Positions 47,936 to 59,580 are shown, counted from the stretch's first letter. The stretch is 64,000 nucleotides of DNA from Calonectria ilicicola (GCA_020809705.1 CP085827.1:6696001-6760000); one strand, 5' to 3'. Made by a program: numbers and translations. Notes: generated from the letters alone by a model not told the origin.

Positions 47936-49534
47936 ATGTCCAAACTCATTCCGGTATCAGACATCCTACAGCACAATACGGAAGGCGATTCCTGGATTGT
48001 TGTCAATGGCAGGGTTTATGATATGACAGAATTCGCCCCGGAGCATCCTGGCGGCGCCGAAAGTATGTTGGCCGCTGCAAACTCCCTTACGTAGTGTCGC
48101 GGCCATTGTTGACAGATTCCCATTCAGTTATTCTCCGATACGCTGGACGTGATGCATCCGCTGAGTACAACGAGATTCATTCACCATCACTAATTCACAA
48201 ATCTCTCGACAAAAAATATCATATTGGTGTTTTGGATGAAGCTACAATCACCAACGATTGGCGCGGCGTCATGGTGCCCGCTGAAGGGCAAGCATCCATT
48301 GCTTCCTCTCAGGAAAAGCCAAATCTGAGCGCAATCATCAACCTTCACGATTTCGAAAAAATAGCCAGTCGCACGCTGTCAAAAAAGGCCTGGGCATATA
48401 TCAGTGGCGCGTCCAATGACAATATTACACGGGATGCAAATACGGCTTTTTTGAAGAGAATTTGGTTCCGACCAGCCATCATGCGTAACGTTGGGACTGT
48501 AAATACAAAAACGAGACTTTTCGGGTGCCCCCTAGAGTTACCCATTTTCATCTCACCAACCGGGGCGGTCAAGACTGCCGGCCCTGGCGGAGAGATTGCC
48601 CTCGCCAAGGCGGCGGGGAGGTCGGGGATTGTGCAGTGCATTTCCACCCCGGCCTCATTTCCATACCAGGAAATCATCGATGCCACCAAGCAGAATGCGT
48701 TCTTTCAGCTGTATGTTAACAAGGACCGTTCCAAGTCCGAAGATGCACTTCGACAGGTAATTGGAACGGGAAAGGTCAAGGCCATTTTTGTCACAGTAGA
48801 CCTTCCGGTTGTCTCCAAGCGTGAGGCTGATGAGCGTGTCAAGCCGGAAGCGCCGATTGTCAACACCAACGTCGGTTTGAGAACTAGAAGCAGCGATCGC
48901 AAAGGCGCCGGATTGGCGCGGCAAAATGGATCCTTCATCGACCCAACGCTTAGCTGGGATGATATGGCTTGGCTGCGTGGAATGACCGAATTGCCGATTG
49001 TTGTAAAAGGCATCCAGCGTTGGGAGGACGCCCAGCTGGCCATGAACTACGGGTGCGACGGCATCGTGCTGAGCAACCACGGAGGACGAGCTGCCGACAA
49101 TTCTCTGCCAGCCATCATTACGCTTCTCGAACTACACAAAAATTGCCCAGAAATCTTTGGGTCATTGGAAATTTTGATTGATGGCGGATTTCGCAGAGGT
49201 TCTGACGTGGTCAAAGCTATTTGTCTCGGCGCCTCTGCGGTCGGGTTTGGAAGGCCGTTTTTGTACGCGGTGAATTATGGACAAGAAGGCGTAGAACACG
49301 CAATTGACAGTAAGTTACATCAATCTATTACCTATGAGCTAGAAATTTGTTAACTGTTAAAACGCAACAGTTATCCGTGATGAGATTGAAACTGCGATGC
49401 GACTCTGCGGTATGACACACTTGATCCGCGACGCGAACCCCAACTATGTCAACGTAGCCGATGTGGAACATTTTGTTGGGAGCGGGAACAATTCGTTCTC
49501 GGCAAAATTTCGACGACAGAGGGCCAATTTGTAG
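47936..49534 (+). CDS. Flavocytochrome b2-like 2-hydroxyacid dehydrogenase
   Basis: Three exons, 47936-48062, 48128-49309 and 49371-49534, give 490 residues. An N-terminal cytochrome b5 domain has HPGG with the first heme ligand at residue 37 and a candidate second ligand at about 60 (NEIHSP). The FMN TIM-barrel domain shows SPTGAVK, VDLPVVSKRE, the catalytic His in LSNHGGR and the phosphate-binding IDGGFRRGSDV and GFGRPFL. Family members oxidise L-lactate, glycolate or (S)-mandelate to the 2-oxo acid and pass electrons to heme. No mitochondrial presequence is visible, and the C-terminus ANL is at best a weak peroxisomal signal, so the cytosol is likely. The neighbouring decarboxylase and permease point to an aromatic 2-hydroxy acid as substrate (inference). 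Confidence 0.93.
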
Positions 49535-50521
49535 GAATAGTATTATTCGAAGGGATAAATGCCTTTTAGTCACAATGGTGGCTGTATGCTGAGCCAATGT
49601 ACTTATCCCTGAAAACATGATATACTTCTTGATTCTAGGCCAAGAATTTCCATATACACGCTGAAAGGTTTTCTTGTCGTAATGAGCACTCCAAAGTTAG
49701 TTTGTGGAAGCTGCGGAACGTTGACTACCTCGGTTTCCAGCTCGCTTAGCAGGCGCATAGACCCCAAGTGGTGATACGGTGATAATATCGAGGTTTGGTT
49801 AATCTTGATATATTTCTTATTATTTGATCAGATTCCTCGAACAACCCAAGTAAGCGCGTGCTCAGCATCTACAGTGCGTGGCAGCGCTGATGCAATTTAC
49901 CTTAGTCTGTACAAAGCACATTAGTAAATGCTCTAGTCCAAATTAGCTTAGTTTAAATTCTTCCCGCCCTGTTCCTAGCGGCAACGGAACGGAACCTTAC
50001 TTCGGAACAGGGTGAAAAACGCGCAGTACTAGACCGCCCTGGCTTGCCTCCTATTTCGGCATAAGGAATGATGATGTTTATTTATGGCAATACGTAGTCA
50101 ATTATACTCCCAAACAGGTTAGGATACAATAGAAGCCACGTTATGTGATGAGTGTTGTCCGTGATGACTGGACTTGACTTGGCTCGATCCGAACGGCTGG
50201 AATGACATCGTAAGAGCAGGGAGTGAACCAATACCAATCTCGTAATAGGTTTCATTATTCATCTGTCATTGAGTGTTATTGCATGATTTACATAAAATAA
50301 GTGACTGTACCAAAATTCTTCTACGGGCGAAGAAATAGCTGCTATACCACATAAACTTCTTGATATAGCTAATAGCCTAGGAGACAGAGCTCCAAACTAA
50401 ACAAAACAAGCCATTACAGTGACTACAATTGCCATCAAGTTATTTGTCATACCCGACCAGCCCATGGACCTGACCGAAACTTCTGGGTCCTACGAGAGAT
50501 GCACCAGTGGAGACAAATGTT
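49535..50521. other. Convergent spacer
   Basis: About 1 kb between the 3' ends of the dehydrogenase and the monooxygenase. No gene is supported. A tandem CGGAACGGAA at 49985-49994 and a further CGGAA at 50003 match words in the cluster promoters although they are not at a 5' end. Confidence 0.45.
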
Positions 50522-52060
50522 TCACAAACGATTTCGTCTCTCCTGAAGAATTCCCTTAACATGAGCTCTCATGTCATATCTGAAGACAGTTAGATGAATA
50601 TTAGTTTGTTTTTTGAAGAGTTCATATACTCACCGGTTCATTTCGTCAATAGTCAGCTTGTTTTCTTCGTTTTCTACAGCGTAGACTGATGTATCTGTAT
50701 TACTAGAGAAACCTAAAAACTGTTATTAAAATTTGGTGATTTTTAGATTTCATGGATCTTACCGATTCTCTCGTTTATGTTTTCCCGAGCGCGGGCTGAT
50801 GCCGCCTGAACTTTTGTGCCTCTTGGTTTTCTCACTTGCTCAAATACCTCCAACGCCTCTCGAATGTTGCCTCGGAAGTTCTCTCTACCAAAAACAAGCC
50901 CAAGAGCTGCGGCATCTTCAATAGCCTGACAGGCACCCTGGCTTTGATCTGGCATCATCTGTCGCAGTCAGGTTAGCACTTCAACATACCACTGTCGATA
51001 CTCGGGCTTCATACAGGGTGTGCAGCATCTCCCATGATACACGCCAGGCCCTTTTGCCAAAGCGGGTAGGGCTCGTGGAGCCAGAGCCTCCATGGCCTCA
51101 CTTCATAACCTAACTCTAAATGTTTGAAGACCTGTCGATCCAGATCAGGATACGGAGCTAGAAGTTCTTCGATGCTAGCTTTTTGATCCCAGGTCTGGGC
51201 TGTCAGGTCCCCAGCTTCTCGAGGGAAGAAGCAGTAGTAGGACAATAGCCGACCTCCATTGCAAGGAGAGAGAACGATTTTGTAATGAGTATGATACCCA
51301 CCCCAATACTCGATGGCACTGTTTTGAGAGTAATCAACAAGACCAAGCTTAACGGCCTTTTCCGTGTCAACATTGGTGTGGAGACAGGTGCATGTTGCGG
51401 GCTCACGGACAGCTTCGATGCCAAGCACTTGACGAATAGCAGAGCCAATACCATCAGCACCGATGATTACATCATGCTTGATTTTTTTCCCGTTGGTGAA
51501 AGTAATCTCCCCGGTTTCTAGATTCACGTCTTGTGCCTGTTCAAGTATTAACTCAATCTGTGCTGAATTCGTGTCCCGGTTTGACAAACTAACCTTGTGA
51601 TTGACAACAAGCTTTGCCGGAATGCCTTCTCCTTGGCTGCTTGTGGCACTATCCTTGAGCATTCTATGCATATATTGTCGATGAAACATGTAATAGGTCT
51701 AGTGATTGTCAGAACTTTGTTCTATCCATTTTGATGGTGGAAACATACATAGCCCCATTTTTCTTTGTAATCAGAGAGGTCGTAAACACTGACAGGCTCT
51801 CCTGTCTTCCAATCACGGCTAATAAGCTTCTTTAAGACGACAGGATCGCCCAATTCAATATTCACTTTCCAGTCCTCAAGCCATCTTGTGCCATTTGCAG
51901 CACACGAGATTGATGCGCCTACCTCACCAGCAAAGTCCGCTCGCTCGTATATAGTGACCTTGTGACCCTGTCGCCGAAGAGAAGTGGCACTGGCTTGCCC
52001 ACCAATGCCACCCCCAATGACGGCAATATCAAGCTGTTTCCAAGTGGTTCCATTGGCCAT
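50522..52060 (-). CDS. FAD-dependent aromatic hydroxylase, salicylate-hydroxylase type
   Basis: Five exons on the minus strand: 52060-51749, 51698-51015, 50958-50763, 50712-50634 and 50579-50522, giving 442 residues. The dinucleotide motif GGGIGG is near residue 15, the DG motif reads IIGADGIGS, and the GD motif MGDAAHPMMPDQSQGACQAI is assembled across an intron. The C-terminal TIDEMNRYDMRAHV is typical of the salicylate hydroxylase/6-hydroxynicotinate monooxygenase group. It uses NAD(P)H and O2 to hydroxylate an aromatic ring, often with decarboxylation to a catechol. It shares a 530-bp divergent promoter with the SDR. The start at 52060 was chosen because it places GGGIGG correctly; an in-frame Met 30 codons upstream is not needed. 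Confidence 0.92.
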
Positions 52061-52590
52061 TTTTGACAATTTTAGGTTTAATATGAAGCTGGCGATTTTT
52101 TTGGATTTTCTTCTTGGCTGATTTGTAGACTCTGACTCTTCGTATTTCATCTAAGACGGTTGTTCCATGTTACAGCGGCAATGTATCCTTAAAAAATGTG
52201 GTTCAAATTCTTCAGCATGACTGACCATCCGATCCGGAAAGCTCAGCAGGTCCAATTTCTTGAATATGGTTCCGATATATCCCCGGTGTTTAGCTTCCAA
52301 CGATCGAGAGCCCGCAAATCCTCGTGGCTTGCATTAAAATCAAGGTGGGGGTTCAGCTTCGGAATTCCGCACCTCCGATTACTTGTTCCGATACTTGTGA
52401 GGAACGGAGCGTATTCTCCACCCTAATTCCACGAGACAGACGAGTTGTTTATCTAAAGGTGTTCTGAAGTAAATTTCCTGTTCTTATATCTTTGAATGAT
52501 CGAAAAGAAAGTTTCTTGCTTCGAGCCCAGTACCAGTTTCTTTTGCAAAGAGCCATTCCACGCCACCTACATTTTTCCCTTCTCACAACA
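52061..52590. promoter_or_regulatory. Bidirectional promoter rich in CGGAA/TTCCG
   Basis: Divergent spacer between monooxygenase and SDR. CGGAA or TTCCG occurs at 52235, 52270, 52360, 52365 and 52386; the middle pair forms the perfect palindrome CGGAATTCCG (52360-52369). TTCCGATA is used twice (52270 and 52386). Likely binding region for a Zn2Cys6 regulator. Confidence 0.5.
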
Positions 52591-53461
52591 ATGTCCGCAT
52601 TTACCAATGTGCGAACCCTGTTCGACATTCGTGGAAGAAACTATGTCGTAACAGGAGGAGCACAGGGAATTGGTTTCGCTGTTGTTGACGCCATCGCTCA
52701 ACTCGGTGGGAATGTGGTAGCAATGGATCTCAAAGGAGAGCCCGGACAAAACTTCACTAGCCTCTCTAAACAATATGGAGTGAAGGCTGAGTACATCCAG
52801 GTGGATGTCACTGATGAGGATAGCATGAATAATGCTTTTGAGAAGGCAGTACAGATCTTAGGCAGCGTCGACGGCTGCTTGACTTGTGCCGGCCTAGCTC
52901 TGGAGAAAGAGTTTGAAGCCACAAATTGGAAGGAGGCCCGAAGGCTTCATGATGTCAATGTGAGTTCTCTACTGAGATGCCTCAAGATTCTGTTAAAGAT
53001 AGTACTAACAGATCAATCATGTGTAGGTGATTGGTACATACTTTACAGCACAGCTTGTGGCTAAGCAGATGAAAAAACAAGGCCGGGGAGGAAGCCTTGT
53101 CTTGGTTGCTTCTATTACTGCCCACACCGTTCTTCCGCATCATCATATGTCCGCTTATGGTGCAACAAAAGGAGCTGTCAAGACCTTGTCCGAGTCTTTG
53201 GCAATTGAACTTGCCCCATATAAGATTCGTGTTAACACCATCTCTCCTGGCTTCATTGACACAGAAATGACACAAGAGGTTCGCAAAGCAAAGCCCGAGA
53301 TGGATACTATTATGACCAAAACCCCACCACTGCAACGCATCGGAAAGCGGGATGATCTTACCGGGGCAGTGATTTATCTCCTTAGTGACGCTTCGTCCTA
53401 CACAACAGGTGCGGATATTGCAATTACCGGAGGGCTTCATGTTGGTAGGATTGATACCTAA
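52591..53461 (+). CDS. Short-chain dehydrogenase/reductase, polyol/sorbose-reductase-like
   Basis: Two exons, 52591-52959 and 53027-53461, give 267 residues. The Rossmann motif is TGGAQGIG (about 21-28). The usual NNAG is replaced by TCAG (residues within DGCLTCAGLA). The catalytic Ser is in ASITAH and the pair is YGATK. The C-terminal TGADIAITGG is standard. Relatives include sorbose/arabinitol-type and FabG-like SDRs. Within the cluster it could interconvert an aldehyde or alcohol intermediate, but the substrate is not predictable. It shares its promoter with the aromatic hydroxylase. Confidence 0.92.
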
Positions 53462-53544
53462 TTTACTGTCTATGGATTCGGCTCCAATTGAAAATTATCT
53501 ATCTCGGACAAATTCACCATTCAAATATGATAAAGTAGTTAACA

Positions 53545-53631
53545 TTAACTTTAATTTTGGTCTGACCAAACGGATTCGTTACATGTGCAACTTTGGTGGC
53601 TGTGGAATTCCCTCCTGGTTGAGCCAGGTAG
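53545..53631 (-). mobile_element. Small mobile element, fragment F
   Basis: On the minus strand this reads GGCTCAACCAGGAGGGAATT, CCACAGCCAC and GGTCAGACCAAAATTAAAGTTAATG, a diverged version of the element leader only. It is head to head with copy D across an 18-nt T tract (53632-53649). Confidence 0.45.
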
Positions 53632-53649
53632 TTTTTTTTTTTTTTTTTT

Positions 53650-54410
53650 AAATTATGATTTGCCCGACCAAAAAAAGAATCAACTTAATGTTCTACAAGT
53701 TATAATCCCAATGCCTCTGTGGAAAATTAGACAGTTTTACTTGATTTGACGGCAGGGAAAGACACCTCCGCGAAATCTGTGTTCTGAGGAGCTGTTTGTG
53801 GTGGCCTCTTAACTGATGAGTTCCTCCCGTGAGTAGCAAACGCTTCACCTAGCACAGGGTAAAATATAACTAATTTATGATGCAAATGACCCCAAGGGCC
53901 TTTTTCTCTTAAGCTCCAACTGACTATATGGTAGCACAGGCTTCCTTGCCTGACGTGGCCGCAATCGCCGTCAAATTAAGATGCCGTCCCCCGCCAAGAC
54001 TGTGAATCTCAATGCACATTCTCTACATCCCTCAACACAATATCATTCAAACATCACATTCTGCACAATCAGAATCATCCGTCTTCTGAGAGAAATGTAA
54101 ATGGAGGTCTCTATAAATCATTTCCGCTCGGTCAGCACACTCGTTCTGGATCAAAGCTTGATAAAAAGAAATAATCTCTTCTACTGTGTACAACCAGACC
54201 AAGACTGCTGATCTTACAATGTCACAGAAGATGAGGCTCATCGGATATGAGCTCCTATTATTCGACAAGATTACACTCCATGTCAATTACGAAGATTTTA
54301 TTAAGAAAGAATATGAGCATCTCCAAGAGATAATGCAAGCTATGCCGGGTTGAGGTTCTAGGGTCTGGGGGGGAAAGAGATAGGCTTCGTGTGGAAAAGA
54401 GCATGTATAC
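53650..54410 (+). mobile_element. Small mobile element, copy D, decayed
   Basis: Leader match (GATTTGCCCGACC, AATCAACTTAATG) is followed by about 280 bp not found in the other copies, then CCGCCAAGACTGTGAATC and a degenerate reading frame from about 54041. The ancestral ATG is ATA, a TAA interrupts the first half, and the second half (MSQKMRLIGYELLLF) continues in another frame to a TGA. The unit ends near 54410 at a TGTATAC that aligns with AGTACG. It is inserted between the SDR and decarboxylase genes of the catabolic cluster. Confidence 0.55.
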
Positions 54411-54574
54411 AATAGAGTTTACTTCTTCAACTTAAATACTAACAAAGAGTCGATAATTATTTCTCAAATTCCTTCGATTTCCTGTTTCTAATACTCACAA
54501 AAAATCTACATGCTCTGGTCTCACCTAGATGTATAATGGTGTATTGGAATTCCTATCATATCGGTGATGTGGGC

Positions 54575-56550
54575 TCATTCTTTGTCCCACGATCCAGCAA
54601 GTCGCACTTCCAGGATGGCTGAAACTCCTCCTTGCACTGCCGCCACAGCCTCTGGGAGCAATTTATTGAGATCATTAACACTGCCGACAACCCCAGCCCA
54701 AGCCTTTCCACCAGAACCGGCTTTTGCAATACCAGAAAAGTCAGGTGTTGGTGCAAATGAGATGTTCAGCTCCTCATTTGAGACCCGAGAACCGTATCCA
54801 TTCGGATGGACGAGTTCCAGTGAATTTCTTGGGGCATTCCAGCCTATTGCCATTATGGTTAGACCTCCTATGTCTACTTTCAATAAGGATATTTTTAGTT
54901 ACTTACCTTTATTGCTCAAAACCACAGTCAAAGTCGGAATCGAGTATCGTCGGGCAACCCAGTATACAGTTCCGGGAACACCAAACATATAGGTGCCATC
55001 ACCAACGATTTCGCAAACAAATTGTCCCTGCCCTGACCCACCTGCAATCGTATCCAGGGCCAACTTTACGCCGATGGTGCCTCCTCCAGACCATCCAAGA
55101 CCCCCACCCCCACCATTCACTAGATGGCCTGGTTCGTCAACCTGAAGTTGGTCATAGACAAACATGGCGTTTGTCACAGCTTCTATGCACCACACTGTAC
55201 TTCGAGGACAGGATTTCTTCAACTCCGAACAAAGGTATGAGGCACTTGGAGAAAGATTTGTATCCGATGGTGGCAATGCGATTTGCGCCGCTCTCCCTAA
55301 CTCTTTTCGGCGATCCTCGGCCAACGCAGCCCAGCGAGAAACGTATGGTTCAGATTGAGCGAGCTTCGAGTATGCATCCGAGGAGGACATATAGTTGTTA
55401 AGCTGTTGCAAGGCCGTGGCAGAGTCAGCTCGGTACCGACGAAAGGCTGGAATATAATGCAATGGGATATTTTGCTTCAGAGGATCAATGTCAATTTGAA
55501 CAATCTTGGCATCTTCGCGCGGTTCACACTGGGTTGGGATCCAAGGCACATCGCAGTCAAAGACGATAATAACATCTGCAACTCGAATACTTTCGTGCTT
55601 TCCGATTCTTACTCCAAGTGCAGCTCGGTGCGTGTAGGGAAAACAAACATCGCTACCAAGTGCATCAAGAACGCGAACTCCAGGAATGGCTTCAACCAAT
55701 TTTACCAACTCTGGAACAGTGGCATGGTTGCGACCAGTATACCCAGTGATGATCAATGGTTTTTCAGCTCCAACCAAAAGTGAAATGATGGTCTCGACTC
55801 CTTCTTGGGGTAATGCGACCGGGGCGACTGGTTCCCACAGGGATTGGTCTAGATAGTACGGTGTGATCTCCTCCTCCATAACTTCTCGAGCACCAACCAG
55901 GTAGGTTGGGCCCTTGGGGTCGCTCCTTGAGAATTGAAGAGCCCGATTGACAATTTGTTTAATGTTTTTACCCGTTTTGAATTCTCCGGTGTAACGGCAG
56001 TACTGTGCAACAATTTGCTTTTGGTCGGGCACATCCTGCAACCAGTGAATGTACTCTGTGCGTGATCCTCGCATTTCCCCTTGTAGGGTAAAAGGCGAGA
56101 GGCCTGCAAAGACAAGGACTGGGCAACGTGCAACTGAGGCGTTGTGCATGGCGCATCCAAGCATTTGTGTACCAACATCAACGTGTACGAGTACACATTG
56201 AGGCTTCCCAGTTACGCGTGCATAACCATCGGCCATTGACATGGCTACCATCTTCAAACAGAAGTATCAGTAATCATGAAAGATACCAATTACAATTTTC
56301 TTACCTCATGAGGGCAGGTGATTACCTTGGGGAATTTGGTTCCCCTAGGAGTGGTACCCTTGGCCAGCGCTTCCATAATTGCCGGGTGATCGGAACCAAG
56401 GTTAACAAATACATAGCTAATACCAGCCTACAATCAGATTCAGCATACCATCAATATTATTTGGTGAACCACGGCAGGATAGTGGATGAGGGGCCGTCTA
56501 CCTCGGCAAGCGCTTCAAAGAAGGCGCTTGATGCAGAGTACTTTTCTTCC
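54575..56550 (-). CDS. Thiamine-diphosphate enzyme, 2-oxoacid decarboxylase/acetolactate-synthase-like
   Basis: Four exons recognised on the minus strand: 56550-56502, 56427-56305, 56251-54907 and 54843-54575, coding about 595 residues. The start codon is not resolved: the first exon needs one more 5' piece in phase 2, and no suitable ATG and donor was found. The catalytic Glu lies in CPHEMVAMSMADGYAR and a candidate active-site His in GCAMHNAS; the cofactor motif runs from VGDGT to LSNKG. The architecture (N-terminal Pyr domain, central domain, C-terminal PP domain) and length are those of benzoylformate decarboxylase/ALS-like proteins. After a 2-hydroxyacid dehydrogenase, decarboxylation of an aryl 2-oxo acid is the natural proposal (inference). 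Direct CGGAA repeats lie about 290 bp upstream. Confidence 0.88.
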
Positions 56551-57811
56551 CTGAAATGAACTTATTAGCTTGTTGAACATCCTCACTTTTAATATCAAAG
56601 TTACAAACATTATGGTTTTTTCGTTCTGGTATTTTTGATGTGGTAATATTGTCTGTCACTTGATACTTGTCACCAAACTCGCTTTTAATGTTCTGGGTGA
56701 CGTGAGTTCCTGCCCGACGAAAAGCTGAAATTCGCTCTAAACGCCGATCAGTTCCTATGACTAAAGCTAACTTTCAGGATCAAGTGGGATTGGTGGCTCC
56801 CCGGGTTAAAATGTGGGCGGAACATCCGTAGGGTTACATTCCGGAAAGGCGGAATGACGGAACCTAGCAATTTCCAGGGGATATGACAGGCCTGTGTCGG
56901 TGAGACCCTTCGATTTAGTCACTCTACAGACACTGCTAGGAAATTTATTTCAAAATCCAAAATCTTTCGAAGTTCTATATGACTGACATTTCCAAGGCGA
57001 CGGGTTTGAGCTGATTTGGGTGGTAATATGAATGGGCTAACACCAAGTCACTACACAACGGATACGAATACGAGGACCTCAGTAAACTTGAAATTAAAGG
57101 GAGCTTCTAGAAGGTTTGCCACTCAAAGGGGAAATGAAAGGCAGAGTTTAAATTAAGAAATAAATAAATGTTTTGTTTATGTCCTAGTATTTATTAAGGC
57201 CTGGGCCAATTTTCTGATCAGTTTTAGTGATGTGATAGAGCTCCTTGACCAACTTGAAGCCTACTAATTAAAAATAGAACCATGGGCTGAAAGAGGAGAA
57301 AGAATTATGCGTCAAACGAAATCGTATAGATAGTATATAGCAGGTGAATAGCAATCCGTTTGGTGCATGATCCATCTGTGCCGCTGCCACGCCTTATTCC
57401 GCGAAGTAGATGTACCTTCGATGTCAAAGCTACTCGGAGCAGCCAACCTATTCTTTCAAAATCGTCAACAGTTTCCTCGCTTTAAATCGCAGTTTCGAAG
57501 CAAATTTGTAAGTGAAATGGATGTGGGTCACATGGCACTACGTATTAGCAGAGTGTTTAGTTTAAGCCTGTCATAGCCTGCAACGCGGCATCGCATTCAA
57601 TCCATCAATCTATAAAACTACTCCTGCAAGGAATTGAGAAGACCTACAACTATATCTTTGCATAGAAGGATTATATCACACACGAATCAAACTTTACGGC
57701 CTTCGTACAGTAAAACCAAACAGATTTATACCCATCCTAGAATAAACCAAGACAGTCGATTACATACAATATGGTGACTCAGGTAATATCAACAGTGTAA
57801 TCAGATTTCTT
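56551..57811. promoter_or_regulatory. Upstream region of decarboxylase with CGGAA array
   Basis: CGGAA starts at 56842, 56850 and 56858, an exact 8-bp period. The first two overlap an inverted repeat CATTCCG-N6-CGGAATG (56837-56856). No other gene is supported; an open but Met-less frame on the minus strand near 56530-56790 is discussed in the findings. Confidence 0.5.
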
Positions 57812-59580
57812 TCAATCTGCGCCGATTCCATTTTCCCCATTTGTACCATTGATTCGAGATTGCAACTCAATCCACTCTTTGGATAGTCCTCTAAAGTCCT
57901 TTGGCTTATATGGCTCAGTCAATTCGGCCATCTGAGTCGCCTTTCGGTGGGAGTTTAATCCAAGATCGTTAACTAGAAGATCTACATAAGGCAATGCGTC
58001 GAATGCAAAATCAGGAAGGTTAGCACCGTATCCACAAGGGTATCTCCATTTGCCAAATTGGGTGTGGAGAAGAACTTCACTTGTGACTTCGTCCTGGTTT
58101 TTTGGCATTCTTTTCAACTTCCCATCGAAAAATGCCGATATCCAAAGAGCTTGGGCGTTGGCAAACATTGCAGTACTGACGGTGGAAACCATTCCGGCAA
58201 ATGCAATATTCCGCTGGAAAAACATGGATGCAGGGACAATGAACCTATAGTTCCTCAGAGGTTCTTCATCCTTCCTGTCGAACCTCAGGACAGGTTGCTC
58301 CTTCAGACTGGGGAACATGGCGAGGATATCATTGTCTGCTTGCTTGCTCAACTGTGCAATCTCCTCTTGTGTCTGCGAGAGGCCCATCTTGGTTTTGATC
58401 GAAATTTTGATGCTGGACTCTTTCTTCCAGCCAGTTGCGCATATCAGTACATCTGTAGTCAGGATCTCACCATTGCTAAGTGTAATGGAATCTCCATCAA
58501 GTTGAGAGATGTCTGCAATGTGAACTTTGATCTTCCCTTCTCTTACCAGATCAAAAAAGTTTGTCTCGTAGTTGTGAATTCCCACTCCACTTCCAGTCCA
58601 CATGGCAGAATTCCACGGCTTCAATTTAAACACATTAGTATCTTCATTATATCCATGAGCTTCGACTACATCGGCACTGAGCTTGTTCCAGTAGTTCTCA
58701 ACGAGCAGCCTTCCAATAGCTGTCTCATGAAGGAACCTTCGAGCGACTGAAAACCCATCCTCGGCTCCCCAAGGACACGGACTGAACCAAGTCAAGCATC
58801 TAGTGTTGAGAAGTTCTTCCATCATTCTCTTAAACGGCGTTACATATGGGGGGCAAATCCATACTGGTCCTTGTCCCGTTGGCCGAACAATCAAATCCAC
58901 TGGGGTGCCTTCTGATGCAAATGCATAGGCGCAGTCAAATGCCGACTTGCCTGCTCCAACAACTGTGGCCTTTTTGGCAGTCTTGACAACATCACCTTGG
59001 GCGCAAAAGTCCTTAGCATGAAAAAATGGCGGTTTGAAGTTTTCTTGTCCCAAATATGTTGGCAGGTTTGGCTGCGATGTCAGACCGGTGGCAAGAATGA
59101 GTTTCTTTGTCGCTATGGTTTCATTGCCCGAGCTTGATGAGAGGGCCAATGACCATCCACCGCTCTCTGTAGGCTCAATGACGTCAACCTTGGTATTGAA
59201 ACGAATCTTGTCGTAAACATCAAATGCCTTTGCAAAATCGGTGAGATAACGATGGAGAGTTGTAGCTGGAATATGGTCGCCATATTTTACACCATAGCTC
59301 TCATCCATTGGAAAGTCGGGATACTCGTAAGATCCACACATATTGTTGGATTTCAAACCTGGGTAAAGGCGATCGGCAGACCAGGTACCTCCACAGGTCC
59401 TATCCGCCTCGATGACGATGACTTTTTCATTCGGGTGTAACTCTATGTATGTTTTTGCAGCTGCCAACCCAAACCAGCCTAACAGCAACCCATCGTCAGC
59501 CAACAATTTAATGACGGAAAATCAAGGCAGAGGGTCAACATACCTGCCCCAACAACGACGATATCGTATGTATTTTGCAT
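57812..59580 (-). CDS. Flavin-containing monooxygenase (FMO-like)
   Basis: Two exons on the minus strand, 59580-59544 and 59478-57812, give 567 residues. The FAD motif GAGWFG is created by the splice at about residues 11-16 (VVVGAGWFG). A second Rossmann motif, VVGAGKSAFD, binds NADPH. The ATG-type motif LILATG and LICATGWK are present. A hydrophobic C-terminal part (NYRFIVPASMFFQRNIAFAG) is typical of fungal FMO-like proteins. It uses NADPH and O2 to oxygenate N, S or carbonyl centres; a strict Baeyer-Villiger fingerprint is not evident. It closes the cluster, and tandem CGGAA sites lie about 225 bp upstream. Confidence 0.92.
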
